Below are positions 24,587-33,287 of a stretch of DNA of 39,400 nucleotides, one piece after another. Position 1 is the first letter of the stretch; every line of letters starts with the position of its first letter. Origin of the DNA: Caballeronia glathei (GTDB lineage: Bacteria; Pseudomonadota; Gammaproteobacteria; Burkholderiales; Burkholderiaceae); the NCBI RefSeq assembly GCF_000698595.1, contig NZ_JFHC01000072.1:1-39400 (forward strand), in the 5' to 3' direction. Position numbers and translations under genes: made by a program. A model generated the notes under the pieces. The model ran no database searches. It worked only from the letters and a program-made list of their open reading frames with translations, and had not been told where the DNA came from.

Positions 24587-25681
24587 ATGTCCCCTGCTCG
24601 CCGCGCGACGCCCTCGCTGCTTGCCGCCGCGCTAGTCCTCGCGCTGTCGGGATGCAGCCCTGACCGGCAAGTCGATCCCCGAACCGAGGCCGCGCTGGTG
24701 CGCCTCGCCACCGTCAACTCGTTCGACCAGGGCAGTCGGTCATTTACCGGTGTCGTGGTCGCGCGCGTCGAAAGCGATCTGGGGTTCCGGGTCGCCGGCA
24801 AGATCGTCGAGCGTCTGGTGGACGCGGGTCAGGCCGTCAAACGCGGCCAGCCGCTGATGCGCATCGACGCGACCGACCTGACGCTGGCCACCCGCGCGCG
24901 CGACGAAGCCGTCGCCGCCGCGCAGGCACGCGTTCAGCAAACTGCCGCGGACGAAAAGCGTTATCGCGAGCTGGTCGGCGCGGGCGCGGTTTCGGCCTCG
25001 GCCTACGATCAGGCGAAGGCGGCTGCCGAGACCGCGCGCGCCGATCTGCGCGCCACTGAGGCGCAGGCGAACGTCGCCCGAAACGAAGCAGGCTACGCGC
25101 TGCTGGTGGCCGATGCGGACGGCGTCGTGATGGATACGCTCGTCGAACCGGGGCAGGTCGTCGCCGCAGGGCAGACGGTCGTCAGGATCGCCCGCTCCGG
25201 GCCGCGTGAAGCACGAGTCGACTTGCCGGAGACGCTCAGGCCGGTGATCGGCTCGCGGGCAAGCGCTACGCTATACGGCGCTGGCGCCACGACCGGCGAG
25301 GCCGTGCTGCGGCAATTGTCCGATACCGCCGATCGCCAGACCCGCACTTATGAGGCGCGATACGTGCTGCAGGGCCGTGCCGCTGCGGCGCCGCTAGGTG
25401 CCACGGTGACCATCGCGCTACCCGACGCGGGGGCGGATCCCACGGTGTCCGTACCGCTCGCGGCCATATACGACAAGGGTCAGGGCCCGGGCGTGTGGCT
25501 GATTGCCGGCGCGCCCGCCAAAGTGACGTGGCATGCGGTGCAGGTGCAGCGCATTAGCGAAGAGACGGCTACCATCAGCGCCGGACTGAAGCCGCTCGAC
25601 CGGTTCGTCGCGCTGGGTGCGCACATGCTGCACGAGGGTCAGGTCGTACGCGTCGTCGGCGCGGCGGGAGGCACCGAATGA
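24587..25681 (+). CDS. RND efflux periplasmic adaptor lipoprotein
   Basis: The 364-residue membrane-fusion protein links pump and channel. It has a lipoprotein signal with lipobox LSGC (C23). The biotinyl-lipoyl half motifs flank a short coiled coil: GFRVAGKIVERLVDAGQAVK, and later ADGVVMDTLVEPGQVVAAGQ. The hairpin between is Ala/Arg/Glu-rich (AAAETARADLRATEAQANVA). Its stop overlaps the pump start by four bases. The length is typical of adaptors paired with small-hairpin pumps. Confidence 0.93.
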   Translation: MSPARRATPSLLAAALVLALSGCSPDRQVDPRTEAALVRLATVNSFDQGSRSFTGVVVARVESDLGFRVAGKIVERLVDAGQAVKRGQPLMRIDATDLTLATRARDEAVAAAQARVQQTAADEKRYRELVGAGAVSASAYDQAKAAAETARADLRATEAQANVARNEAGYALLVADADGVVMDTLVEPGQVVAAGQTVVRIARSGPREARVDLPETLRPVIGSRASATLYGAGATTGEAVLRQLSDTADRQTRTYEARYVLQGRAAAAPLGATVTIALPDAGADPTVSVPLAAIYDKGQGPGVWLIAGAPAKVTWHAVQVQRISEETATISAGLKPLDRFVALGAHMLHEGQVVRVVGAAGGTE

Positions 25682-28600
25682 AGGGCTTCAACCTCTCCGC
25701 GCTGGCGGTGCGCGAGCGCGCGGTCACGTTGTTTCTGATCATCGCGATCTCGTGCGCCGGGATCTTCGCTTTTCTGAAGCTGGGGCGCGCCGAAGATCCC
25801 AGGTTCACCGTCAAGGTGATGACCGTTGCGCTGGCATGGCCCGGCGCGACTGCTCAGGAAATGCAGGATCAAGTCGCCGAGCCTCTCGAAAAGCGCCTTC
25901 AAGAACTGACCTGGTATGAACGCACCGAGACGTTCACGCGCCCGGGCTTCGCCTTCATGACGTTGACCTTGCGCGATGCTACTCCGCCGTCCGACGTGCA
26001 GGAAGAGTTCTATCAGGCGCGTAAGAAACTGGGTGACGAGACGGCCAAGTTGCCGCACGGCGTAATCGGACCGCTGATCAACGACGAATACTCGGACGTG
26101 ACCTTCGCGCTCTATGCGCTAAAGGCCAGGGGCGAGCCGCACCGTCTGCTGGTCCGCGAAGCGGAGACGTTGCGCCAACGCCTGCTGAGCGTGCGCGGCG
26201 TCAAGAAGGTCAACATCATCGGCGAGCGCCCCGAGCGGATCTTTGTGGAATTTTCTTTCGCCCGACTTGCCACGCTCGGCGTTGCGCCGCAGGACATCTT
26301 TCAGGCGCTCAACGCGCAAAATGCGATTACGCCGGCCGGCTCGATCGAAACCAGCGGACCGCAGATTCAGGTGCGCCTCGACGGCGCATTCGATAACCTC
26401 GACCGAATTCGCGACACGCCTATCGTCGCAAACGGGCGCACGCTGAAGCTTGCCGACATCGCCGAGGTCAAGCGCGGCTACGAAGATCCGGCCACTTTCC
26501 TGATCCGCGGCCAAGGCGAGCCGGCCTTGCTCCTGGGCGTCGTGATGCAGGACCGGTACAACGGTCTCGCGCTCGGCAAGTCGCTCGCCGCGGAAGCGGC
26601 GGCGATCTCGGCGAAATTGCCGTTGGGACTCTCCTTTACGAAGATCACCGACCAGTCGGCGAATATCGAAGAGTCCTACGACGAGTTCATGCTGAAGTTC
26701 TTCGTCGCACTGGCCGTGGTCATCACGGTCAGCCTGGTCAGCCTCGGCTGGCGCGTGGGCATCGTGGTCGCTGCGGCGGTGCCGCTCACGCTGGCCGGCG
26801 TATTCGTCATCATGCTCGCCACCGGGCGCGACTTCGATCGCATCACGCTCGGCGCGCTGATTCTCGCGCTGGGCCTGCTGGTGGACGACGCGATCATCGT
26901 CATCGAGACGATCGTGGTGCGCATGGAAGAAGGCTACGACCGGATCAAGGCCTCGTCGCAGGCGTGGGTGACGACCGCGGCGCCGCGGCTCGCCGGCGCG
27001 CTCGTCACGTCAATTGGCCTGATGCCGGTCGGTTTCGCGGCTTCCACCGCGGGCGAGTATGCGGGCAATATCTTCTGGATCGTCGCGTTTGCGTTGTTGA
27101 CCTCGTGGGTGGTGGCGGGCGCCTTCACGCCGTACCTCGGCGTAAAGCTGTTGCCCGACATCAAGCCCGTCCATGGCGGGCATGCCGCGATCTACGGCAC
27201 CCCGAACTACCAGCGCTTGCGCCGCCTGATCGAAGGCTGTGTCAAACATCGCAAGAAGGTCGTGGCGGGTGTGGCGGGCCTGTTCCTGCTGTCGTTTCTG
27301 GGCATGGGTGCGGTCAAGCAGCAGTTTTTCCCGTTGTCCGATCGACCCGAAATGCTGATCGAAGTGCAGCTACCGGAAGGCACCAGTATCGACGCAACCA
27401 GCAACGCTGTCGCGAAAGTAGAAGCGTGGTTGAAGCAGCAGCCCGAAGCGAAGCTGGTCACGTCCTACATCGGGCAGGGCGCCCCGCGGTTTTATCTTGC
27501 GATGGCGCCGGAGCTGCCCGATCCATCGTTCGCGAAGATCGTCGTGCTCACCGACAACGAGAAAACGCGCGACGCCCTCAAGCAGCGCGCGCGCCGCGCA
27601 ATCGCCGACGGCCTTGCCCCCGATGCGCGTCTGCGCGTGACTCAACTTGTGTTCGGACCTTACTCGCCGTTCCCGGTCGCGTTTCGTATAATGGGCCCGC
27701 AGGAAGACAAGGTGCGCGAGATTGCCGGGCAACTGCGCCGGCTGATGCTGACGAATAGCGCGATGCGGCAGGTCAATACGGATTGGGGCGAGCGCGCGCC
27801 CACCGTGCATTTCGTGCTCGACCAGAACCGGTTGCGCGCATTCGGACTCAGCTCCAGCGACGCCGCGCAGCAACTGCAGTTTCTGTTGACGGGTATTCCA
27901 GTCACCCAGGTCCGCGAGGACATCCGGTCGGTGGACGTCGTCGCGCGCAGTGCCGGCGCCGAACGGCTCGATCCCGCACGCCTCGGCGCCTTCACGTTGG
28001 TAGGCAATAAAGGCGAGAAGATTCCACTCGACCAGATCGGCAAGGTCGACGTGCGCATGGAAAATCCGGTTCAGCGCCGCCGCGACCGCCTCGTGACGAT
28101 CACCGTGCGCGGTGACATCGACGAAGCGCTGCAGCCGCCGGACGTGTCAGCGCAACTGATCGCGCAGATGGCGCCATTGGTCGCGACCCTGCCGGCCGGT
28201 TACCGGATCGAGACCGCCGCGGCACTGGAAGAAGCCGGCAAGGCAAACACGGCGCTGGCCGCGGTCTTTCCGCTGATGCTGATCCTGATGATGATCGTCA
28301 TCATCTTCCAGGTTCGCTCGATTTCGGCGATGGTGATGGTGCTGCTGACCGCGCCACTGGCGCTGGTAGGCGTCGTGCCGACGCTGCTCCTGTTCAACCA
28401 GCCGTTCGGCTTCAACTCGATTCTCGGCTTGATCGGATTGGCGGGCATTATTATGCGCAATACGCTGATTCTGATCGGCCAGATCCACTTCAACGCGGAT
28501 CAAGGGCTGAGCGCGTACGACGCGGTTGTCGAGGCCACGGTGCAGCGTGCACGCCCGGTGATTCTGACCGCGCTGGCGGCGGTGCTGGCGTTTATCCCGC

Positions 28601-28770
28601 TTACGCTGTCGGTGTTCTGGGGTTCGATGGCTTACACCCTGATCGGCGGCACGATCGTCGGTACCGTGCTGACGCTGGTGTTTCTGCCGGCGCTGTACGC
28701 TGCGTGGTTCAAGGTCAAACCGCTGGGCCGCATAGCCGAACCGGCGTTGGCGGAAAAGCTGGTTGCTTGA
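25678..28770 (+). CDS. RND efflux pump, AcrB/HAE-1-like
   Basis: The 1030-residue inner-membrane antiporter has 12 predicted helices and two large periplasmic loops. The proton-relay pair D403/D404 is in helix 4 (LGLLVDDAIIVIE). Other landmarks are the N-terminal FLIIAISCAGIFAFLKLGRA, the GLIGLAGIIMRNTLILI segment of the second half and the final FLPALYAAWFKV. It lacks nothing obvious. It belongs to a group with an F(N)LSALAVRERAVTLF start, often found in small adaptor/pump operons. Substrates cannot be read from sequence. Confidence 0.94.
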   Translation: MKGFNLSALAVRERAVTLFLIIAISCAGIFAFLKLGRAEDPRFTVKVMTVALAWPGATAQEMQDQVAEPLEKRLQELTWYERTETFTRPGFAFMTLTLRDATPPSDVQEEFYQARKKLGDETAKLPHGVIGPLINDEYSDVTFALYALKARGEPHRLLVREAETLRQRLLSVRGVKKVNIIGERPERIFVEFSFARLATLGVAPQDIFQALNAQNAITPAGSIETSGPQIQVRLDGAFDNLDRIRDTPIVANGRTLKLADIAEVKRGYEDPATFLIRGQGEPALLLGVVMQDRYNGLALGKSLAAEAAAISAKLPLGLSFTKITDQSANIEESYDEFMLKFFVALAVVITVSLVSLGWRVGIVVAAAVPLTLAGVFVIMLATGRDFDRITLGALILALGLLVDDAIIVIETIVVRMEEGYDRIKASSQAWVTTAAPRLAGALVTSIGLMPVGFAASTAGEYAGNIFWIVAFALLTSWVVAGAFTPYLGVKLLPDIKPVHGGHAAIYGTPNYQRLRRLIEGCVKHRKKVVAGVAGLFLLSFLGMGAVKQQFFPLSDRPEMLIEVQLPEGTSIDATSNAVAKVEAWLKQQPEAKLVTSYIGQGAPRFYLAMAPELPDPSFAKIVVLTDNEKTRDALKQRARRAIADGLAPDARLRVTQLVFGPYSPFPVAFRIMGPQEDKVREIAGQLRRLMLTNSAMRQVNTDWGERAPTVHFVLDQNRLRAFGLSSSDAAQQLQFLLTGIPVTQVREDIRSVDVVARSAGAERLDPARLGAFTLVGNKGEKIPLDQIGKVDVRMENPVQRRRDRLVTITVRGDIDEALQPPDVSAQLIAQMAPLVATLPAGYRIETAAALEEAGKANTALAAVFPLMLILMMIVIIFQVRSISAMVMVLLTAPLALVGVVPTLLLFNQPFGFNSILGLIGLAGIIMRNTLILIGQIHFNADQGLSAYDAVVEATVQRARPVILTALAAVLAFIPLTLSVFWGSMAYTLIGGTIVGTVLTLVFLPALYAAWFKVKPLGRIAEPALAEKLVA

Positions 28771-28778
28771 GGTTGGCG

Positions 28779-28814
28779 GTCGGGCAACCGGCAGTTCAGG
28801 GCTGGTTGCCCGAC
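28779..28814 (+). terminator. Hairpin after the RND pump gene
   Basis: GTCGGGCAACC (28779-28789) and GGTTGCCCGAC (28804-28814) form a perfect 11-bp stem with a 14-base loop, nine bases after the pump stop. No strong T-run follows, so termination efficiency is uncertain. Confidence 0.65.
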
Positions 28815-28829
28815 ATTTACAAGCCCCGC

Positions 28830-29367
28830 CTTCCACTCCCTGCGCGAACGGGAGCCAGTCCGGCGTCTCCTTGATCGCCAGATGAAGATTCCGATTAAAG
28901 TGATGCACCCGATACCCGATGTCCCAAAAAGCATTTGCAAGGTCTGAGTGGTAAAGATGGTGACATGCCCGTTGCGCGGGCGATGTACCAGTGGTCCATT
29001 GCACGCGGTGGCAAATGATCGATCGACAACGTCGAAAACAGCATCACGTCGCACCGGATGGGTAATCCGAGCGCCCGCTCCATGGTCGTCACTGGTTCTG
29101 GTGTGTGCTCCAGCGCCTCGAAGGCAGTGACGAGATCGAATGAGCCAGACGGCAAGGCGCCTCCCATCCATCGGATCCCAGCTGTAGCCGTAGACGCCAC
29201 CTTCCCGCAACAGTGCCGTCAGTCTTCCATTGCCGCCGCCATGGTCCAGGCACCTCGGCGCCGTCGCGTGGCGGATGAAGCTCGAAATAAGGGTGGCATA
29301 GTTCGCCGGCCGGGCGTCGGTATAGTCCGGAACGACCGCCACACCGGTGTCGCTGTAGATGTGTTGC
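28830..29367 (-). pseudogene. Frameshifted class I SAM-dependent methyltransferase remnant
   Basis: Reading leftward, one frame gives IYSDTGVAVVPDYTDARPAN, YATLISSF and CLDHGGGNGRLTALLREGG, the SAM-binding glycine motif. After a shift near 29160 another frame gives GSFDLVTAFEALEHTPEPV and DVMLFSTLSIDHL. Further shifts near 28985-28945 are needed to read APRNGHVTI and then LANAFWDIGYRVHHFNRNLH. Together these follow the order of Methyltransf_23-type enzymes (DHGGGNG..., FEVFEHTP, LFSTL, WYIAPRNGHV). At least three frame changes and no intact start mean it is dead. It abuts a different gene fragment on the opposite strand at about 29367-29372. Confidence 0.75.
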
Positions 29368-29371
29368 CGAT

Positions 29372-29650
29372 CTCGCCGGCTTTGACGTTTTTCGCGTCGA
29401 CGCGAAGGCGCATGGCGAACACCTAAAGCAGCTCTCCCGCGAGCGGGGGTTTGTCGGCCTGTATCGCTTGGACGGCGATGTGCCCTCTTCTCTTCACCCG
29501 CTAGAAGCAGCTCGAGGGATCTACATGGCGAATCTCGAAGCGATTCGCGCGGCCGACTTCGTTATGGCGAACCTCAACGATTTTCGCGGGCCGGGCGAGC
29601 CGGACGTTCGGGCACTATCTGACCCAGCGACAGCGGAGGGAGGTCATTGA
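29372..29650 (+). pseudogene. Nucleoside 2-deoxyribosyltransferase-like fragment
   Basis: An open frame without a proper start reads LAGFDVFRVDAKAHGEHLKQ, GFVGLYRLDGDV, then GIYMANLEAIRAADFVMANL and NDFRGPGEPDV. This is the N-terminal half of the PF05014 family (usually IYLAGPDVF..., then ANL..IR.AD.V.ANL..FRG.EPD.GT.FE), which moves or hydrolyses deoxyribose. The match ends at about 29607, before the catalytic half is complete, where the sequence runs into the Nudix gene's 3' end on the other strand. The frame stops at 29650. Confidence 0.7.
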
Positions 29651-30224
29651 GACTGAAAAATTCGACGGCGTCGGTTTCTGCACCGACCACCTCCCCAGCT
29701 TGCATAAGCTCACCAAGAAAAACGAGCTTCCAGATGAGGAAGACTGACGGTGGATGGCGATGCTTTGCTTTATCCCAGGCGGCGAGCAAGCGGACAATCT
29801 TGACCGTGTATTCACTTTCCTCGCGGACCTCTTTGGCCGCATTCTCTGCTGGCGATAATCCCACGTCAGCCCAGCCGCCGGGCAGAGACCAAAGGCCATC
29901 TGCCGCCTCTCGAACGAGCAATATCTGACTGGTCTCGTTGAAGACAGCACACCTTACGTCGAGCTTTGGGTTCGCGTATCCCGTCTCGAATGCGAAGAGT
30001 TCGGCCACCTTGCCCGCATCCATTGAAGCGATTTCAGCGATTTGCTCTTGGGCAAGCGTCGCTCTCTCCCCATATCGCTCCCGGTCGAAGACGTCCATCG
30101 TGTAATGCAGGCCAGTCTGCGCAAGCGCGAGTAAGCGACGAGCCTGCTCAAGACGTCGTATGGACAAGTGGTCCTCGCGTGGCATTCGCATGTCGAGTAA
30201 AGAGTTGTTCCGGTACCCCGGCAC
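29574..30224 (-). CDS. Nudix hydrolase with Nudix_N_2 domain, 3' end replaced
   Basis: The product has 216 residues from 30224, or about 204 from the ATG at 30188. The N-terminal helical domain (LEQARRLLALAQTGLHYTMD, ERYGERATLAQEQIAEI) is that of ADP-ribose-type Nudix proteins. The Nudix box region reads SLPGGWADVGLSPAENAAKE then VREESEY. It departs from GX5EX7REUXEEXGU at Glu (Leu), Arg (Lys) and Gly (Glu) but keeps the EE pair. The usual C-terminal tail after LPPLSLGQIVPE is replaced by a short tail (RPARPARENR) read from the deoxyribosyltransferase fragment. It may or may not be active. It ends a few bases before the SRAP fragment begins. Confidence 0.65.
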   Translation of the reverse strand: MPGYRNNSLLDMRMPREDHLSIRRLEQARRLLALAQTGLHYTMDVFDRERYGERATLAQEQIAEIASMDAGKVAELFAFETGYANPKLDVRCAVFNETSQILLVREAADGLWSLPGGWADVGLSPAENAAKEVREESEYTVKIVRLLAAWDKAKHRHPPSVFLIWKLVFLGELMQAGEVVGAETDAVEFFSLNDLPPLSLGQIVPERPARPARENR

Positions 30225-30226
30225 TG

Positions 30227-30592
30227 CTAGGCAGCCAGCTTATGCTCGAAGTAAGGCCGGTCCCTGTCGTCAAGAATCGCGTACATCGCTGCCAAATCCG
30301 ATGCGTCCGGATTCAGCCACGCATTGATGTTATCGGGCTTGATATGTACGATGCACCGGTCGTGACCTGCTGCAGCGACCTCCGGCGGCGGCTCATCCGT
30401 GATGGCCGCGAAAGAGAGCAAGTCTGTCTCGCCCGGGGCGCTCCATCGAGACCACAAGCAGGCGACATGCATGAGCTGGCTGTTATAAGGAGGAAATTCC
30501 AATACAACGTCTTCGTCTCGCTCATGGGAATCGAGTAACGTCCCCTCCATCTTCGCCTTGCTGACATTCTCGTAAAACGCATCGACTAGCAT
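30227..30592 (-). pseudogene. SRAP (HMCES/YedK-type) fragment without its catalytic Cys2
   Basis: The 121 residues match the C-terminal half of SRAP proteins, which form a covalent link to abasic sites in single-stranded DNA. They read MLVDAFYENVSKA (the ...VDAFYEW block), VACLWSRWSAPG, LLSFAAITDEPPPEVAAAGH, DRCIVHIKPDNINAWLNPD. The histidine of the HDR motif is kept, but the N-terminal half with the essential Cys2 (MCGRY) is missing. The break falls at about 30592, next to the left end of the IS30 remnant, which I infer caused the loss. A short protein could be made from the ATG at 30592 but would lack the activity. Confidence 0.7.
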
Positions 30593-30599
30593 TCCGTTC

Positions 30600-31113
30600 G
30601 CGCAGGACAGAAGTCAACTGCGGATTCAACCGGTCGATGCAACGCAATGGAGGCTGCGTGAGCAGCGGGAGTGTTGCAGATGAAGTACCGGACCCGGATC
30701 TTACTACAGCGAGAGCCAGAAAGCGTTAATGTGGGAACTCTGGCGAGGGCGAATCGCTTCAGCATATTGCGCAACTGTTCGATCGGAATCACTCATCGAT
30801 ACAGGTAATTCTGGCGGAGACAGGCGGAATACAGCCGGCACTGCGACGTCGTTTCAGACTGGCGTTGACGCTGGCCGAGCGCGAGGAGATATCGCGCTCG
30901 CTGGTAGCTGGGCACTCGATTCGTTCGGTGGCCAGTCGGCTCGGCCGAGCACCTTCCACCATCAGCCGGGAGATCGGGCGAAATGGTGGAGCTCAAGGTT
31001 ATCGGGCGAATCAGGCCGATGCGCTTGCCTGGGATCGTGCCCGTCGCCCCAAGGAATGTAAGCTCGTCAGGAATCGGGAACTCGCCCGGGTCGTCGCGAG
31101 CAAACTCCAGCTG
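30600..31113 (+). pseudogene. IS30-family transposase, N-terminal fragment with two frameshifts
   Basis: The frame from the ATG at 30680 starts MKYRTRI. One extra T near 30699 shifts it to a frame with MWELW, and a two-base loss near 30751 shifts it again to ESLQHIAQLFDRNHSSIQVI, ALRRRFRLALTLAEREEISR, then SVASRLGRAPSTISREIGRN, the IS30 helix-turn-helix. The match ends at VASKLQL (about 31113), where an aldehyde dehydrogenase continues in the same frame. Bases 30610-30660 (ATTCAACCGGTCGATGCAAC and on) look like an IS30 left end. The catalytic DDE part is absent. Confidence 0.8.
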
Positions 31114-31800
31114 GGCGGCAACGCGCCGTTCATCGTCTTCGACGACGCCGATCTCCACGAAGCCGCGAAAGCGCTCGTGTCCGCGAAGCTGCGAAACAGC
31201 GGGCAGGTCTGCATCTCGCCGAACCGCGTGTATGTTCAGGCGAACGTGCATGACGCGTTCGTTCAACGCGTGAAGGCGCTCGTGGAAGCGATCCCGGTCG
31301 ATCAAGGGTTGCAGGACCGGTTCGTCGTCGGACCGCTGATCAATCGCGCGTCCATCGAAAAGGTCGCCAGGCTCGTTGACGATTCGCGCGAACGCGGCGC
31401 GAAGGTCATGCTCGGCGGACATCCGCACGCGAAAGGCGGGCTCTTCTACGCGCCGACCATCCTCCTCGATGTCGCGGACGACATGCCGATCGCCTCGACC
31501 GAAGTCTTCGGTCCCATCGTCCCGGTCTATCGCTTCTCCACCGAAGCGGAAGTCATCGCGCGCAGCAACGACAGCGAATACGGTCTCGTCGCCTATGCGT
31601 TCACGCGCGAACTGGGCCGCTCGTTCCGGCTGTCGCGCAACCTTGAGGCTGGCATGGTGATCCTGAGCTCCGGCTCGGCCGGCACGGCTTCGGTGCCGTT
31701 CGGCGGCGTCAAGCAATCCGGTTACGGGCGGGAAGGGAGTCATCATGGAATCGGGGAATATGTGCACGTCAAATACACGCTGATGAGCGGTCTCGCCTGA
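30865..31800 (+). CDS. Chimeric open frame: IS30 transposase N-terminus fused to C-terminal half of an aldehyde dehydrogenase
   Basis: One uninterrupted frame of 311 residues from a TTG at 30865 has IS30 sequence at residues 1-83 (TLAEREEISR..., APSTISREIGRN) and from 84 the C-terminal half of a GabD-like succinate-semialdehyde dehydrogenase: GGNAPFIVFDDADLHEA, NSGQVCISPNRVYV with catalytic C116, EVFGPIVPVYRF, PFGGVKQSGYGREGSHHGI. In GabD the general base Glu precedes LGGNAP; here residue 82 is Gln, contributed by the IS30 side. The NAD-binding N-terminal half is missing. It cannot be a working dehydrogenase. The helix-turn-helix could in principle still bind DNA. Expression is unproven. Confidence 0.8.
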   Translation: MTLAEREEISRSLVAGHSIRSVASRLGRAPSTISREIGRNGGAQGYRANQADALAWDRARRPKECKLVRNRELARVVASKLQLGGNAPFIVFDDADLHEAAKALVSAKLRNSGQVCISPNRVYVQANVHDAFVQRVKALVEAIPVDQGLQDRFVVGPLINRASIEKVARLVDDSRERGAKVMLGGHPHAKGGLFYAPTILLDVADDMPIASTEVFGPIVPVYRFSTEAEVIARSNDSEYGLVAYAFTRELGRSFRLSRNLEAGMVILSSGSAGTASVPFGGVKQSGYGREGSHHGIGEYVHVKYTLMSGLA

Positions 31801-31806
31801 ACGATG

Positions 31807-31836
31807 CGAGGCGCGGCATCACGATGCCGCGCCTCG
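31807..31836. terminator. Strong hairpin between converging genes
   Basis: CGAGGCGCGGCAT (31807-31819) and ATGCCGCGCCTCG (31824-31836) form a perfect 13-bp stem with a four-base loop. It lies seven bases after the chimera's stop and 13 bases before the MFS stop on the other strand, so it can act in both directions. It probably was the terminator of the original dehydrogenase gene. Confidence 0.8.
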
Positions 31837-31849
31837 TGTCATGGTTGAC

Positions 31850-33223
31850 TCAGCGTACCGGCAACTGGCCCGCGTCCGCAGGGCTTGCGCACTGTACTTC
31901 GCGATTGCGCTGACGGATGAGCCGATCCTGCCGTAGTCCCCAGAAGAACGTGACGGCAAGACAGGGCAACAGCGACACAATCGAGTACCCGACGCCTGCG
32001 AGCGGGTTGCCTGTCAGATTGACGAGCGAAAGACTGATCAACGGAAGAAACCCGCCGAACATCACATTGCCGAGTTGTTGTGACAATCCGAAACCCGTGG
32101 TCCTGCTTTGCGGCGGAAAACATTCGGCGATGAACGCCGGCAGCGGCGCCATGATCATCGCGGTCAACACGGCCAGCAGCGCGACGAGCAGCGTCACCGT
32201 GGCCCAGTCGCCTGCGAGCGCATTCGTCCTGATGCCCGCGAACGCAGGATACGCTGCAAGTATCCACAGCACGATGCCGATCAGCATCACACGCGACCGG
32301 CCGATCGCATCGGACAGACGGCCGAATGCAGGATAAAGCGGCGCAGCCACGACGATAGCGACACCGAGGCACAGATTCGCGCGCGCAGGATCGACCTTCA
32401 ACACGTTTTGCAAGAAGTACAGCATGTAGACGATCGACGTATAGAGCGACACCGACGTTCCGCCTTGCGCGCCGAACATCGCGACAAGAATCGCTTTCCA
32501 CGACGTCGCGCTCGACAAGGTGTCCTGCAGCGGCGATTTCGACAGACGGCCCGCCTGCTTCATCTCCGCGAACACAGGCGTTTCCGTCATGCCGAGCCGA
32601 ATCCATGTCGCCACTGCGACGATCGGCGCCGAGATCAGGAACGGGACGCGCCAGCCCCAGGATTCGAATGCCGATGCATCGAGCGCGAACTTCAGCGCCG
32701 ACACGATCGCCAGCGCCAGCAACAGTCCGAGGCTCGCGGTACTTTGCAGCACGCTCGTCGCCATGCCTTTTCGGCCTGCGGGCGCATGTTCCATCACGTA
32801 GACGACCGCAGAGCCGTATTCGCCGCCGAGCGCGATGCCCTGCACCACGCGCAGCGTGACCAGTCCTATCGGCGCGAGCAAGCCGGCCATCGCGTAGGTC
32901 GGCAGACAGCCAATGCCTACTGTCGCGATGCCCATGATCGCGAGCGTGATGACGAACGTCTTCTTGCGTCCGATGCGGTCGGCCATCGGGCTGAAGATGA
33001 TCGTGCCCAACGGCCGCGCGATATACGCGATGCCGAAGGTGGCAACGCCCGCCATTGCGGCGACGGTCCGGTCCGTCGATGGAAGAAACAAGTGCGTCAA
33101 GGTCGATGTCAGCGCGACATAGACGAAGAAATCGTAGTACTCGAGCATCGTTCCGAGGCTCGATGTCGCGATGATCAGCAGCATGCCGGGCTTTGAATTG
33201 CGGGCTCCGGAAGTGGTGGACAT
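31850..33223 (-). CDS. MFS transporter, metabolite:H+ symporter (MHS) type
   Basis: The 457-residue protein has 12 predicted helices and MHS signatures: SSLGTMLEYYDFFVYVALTS in helix 1, GTIIFSPMADRIGRKKTFVI in loop 2-3, and GIALGGEYGSAVVYVMEHAP in helix 4-5, as in proline/betaine, citrate or shikimate transporters. It would import an organic acid or betaine with protons. It is the last gene of the leftward unit, 64 bases after a crotonase gene. Its substrate is presumably the acid activated by the CoA-transferase. Confidence 0.9.
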   Translation of the reverse strand: MSTTSGARNSKPGMLLIIATSSLGTMLEYYDFFVYVALTSTLTHLFLPSTDRTVAAMAGVATFGIAYIARPLGTIIFSPMADRIGRKKTFVITLAIMGIATVGIGCLPTYAMAGLLAPIGLVTLRVVQGIALGGEYGSAVVYVMEHAPAGRKGMATSVLQSTASLGLLLALAIVSALKFALDASAFESWGWRVPFLISAPIVAVATWIRLGMTETPVFAEMKQAGRLSKSPLQDTLSSATSWKAILVAMFGAQGGTSVSLYTSIVYMLYFLQNVLKVDPARANLCLGVAIVVAAPLYPAFGRLSDAIGRSRVMLIGIVLWILAAYPAFAGIRTNALAGDWATVTLLVALLAVLTAMIMAPLPAFIAECFPPQSRTTGFGLSQQLGNVMFGGFLPLISLSLVNLTGNPLAGVGYSIVSLLPCLAVTFFWGLRQDRLIRQRNREVQCASPADAGQLPVR

Positions 33224-33287
33224 GGTCGTCTCCTGTGATTCAGTTTATGAGGCCCCGCGCGATCGACGCGGTGGCCGTATCGGCGCA

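Noticed and set aside
3166..31113. Composite transposon bounded by two IS30 copies
   Set aside because: Both copies are partial and frameshifted, and no paired outer ends or target duplication can be seen.
30865..31800. Functional succinate-semialdehyde dehydrogenase
   Set aside because: The NAD-binding half is missing and the general-base Glu is Gln; the N-terminal part is IS30 sequence.
32108..33196. Rightward open frame of 362 codons opposite the MHS transporter gene
   Set aside because: It is Arg/His/Gln-rich antisense of a clear 12-helix transporter and has no supported start.
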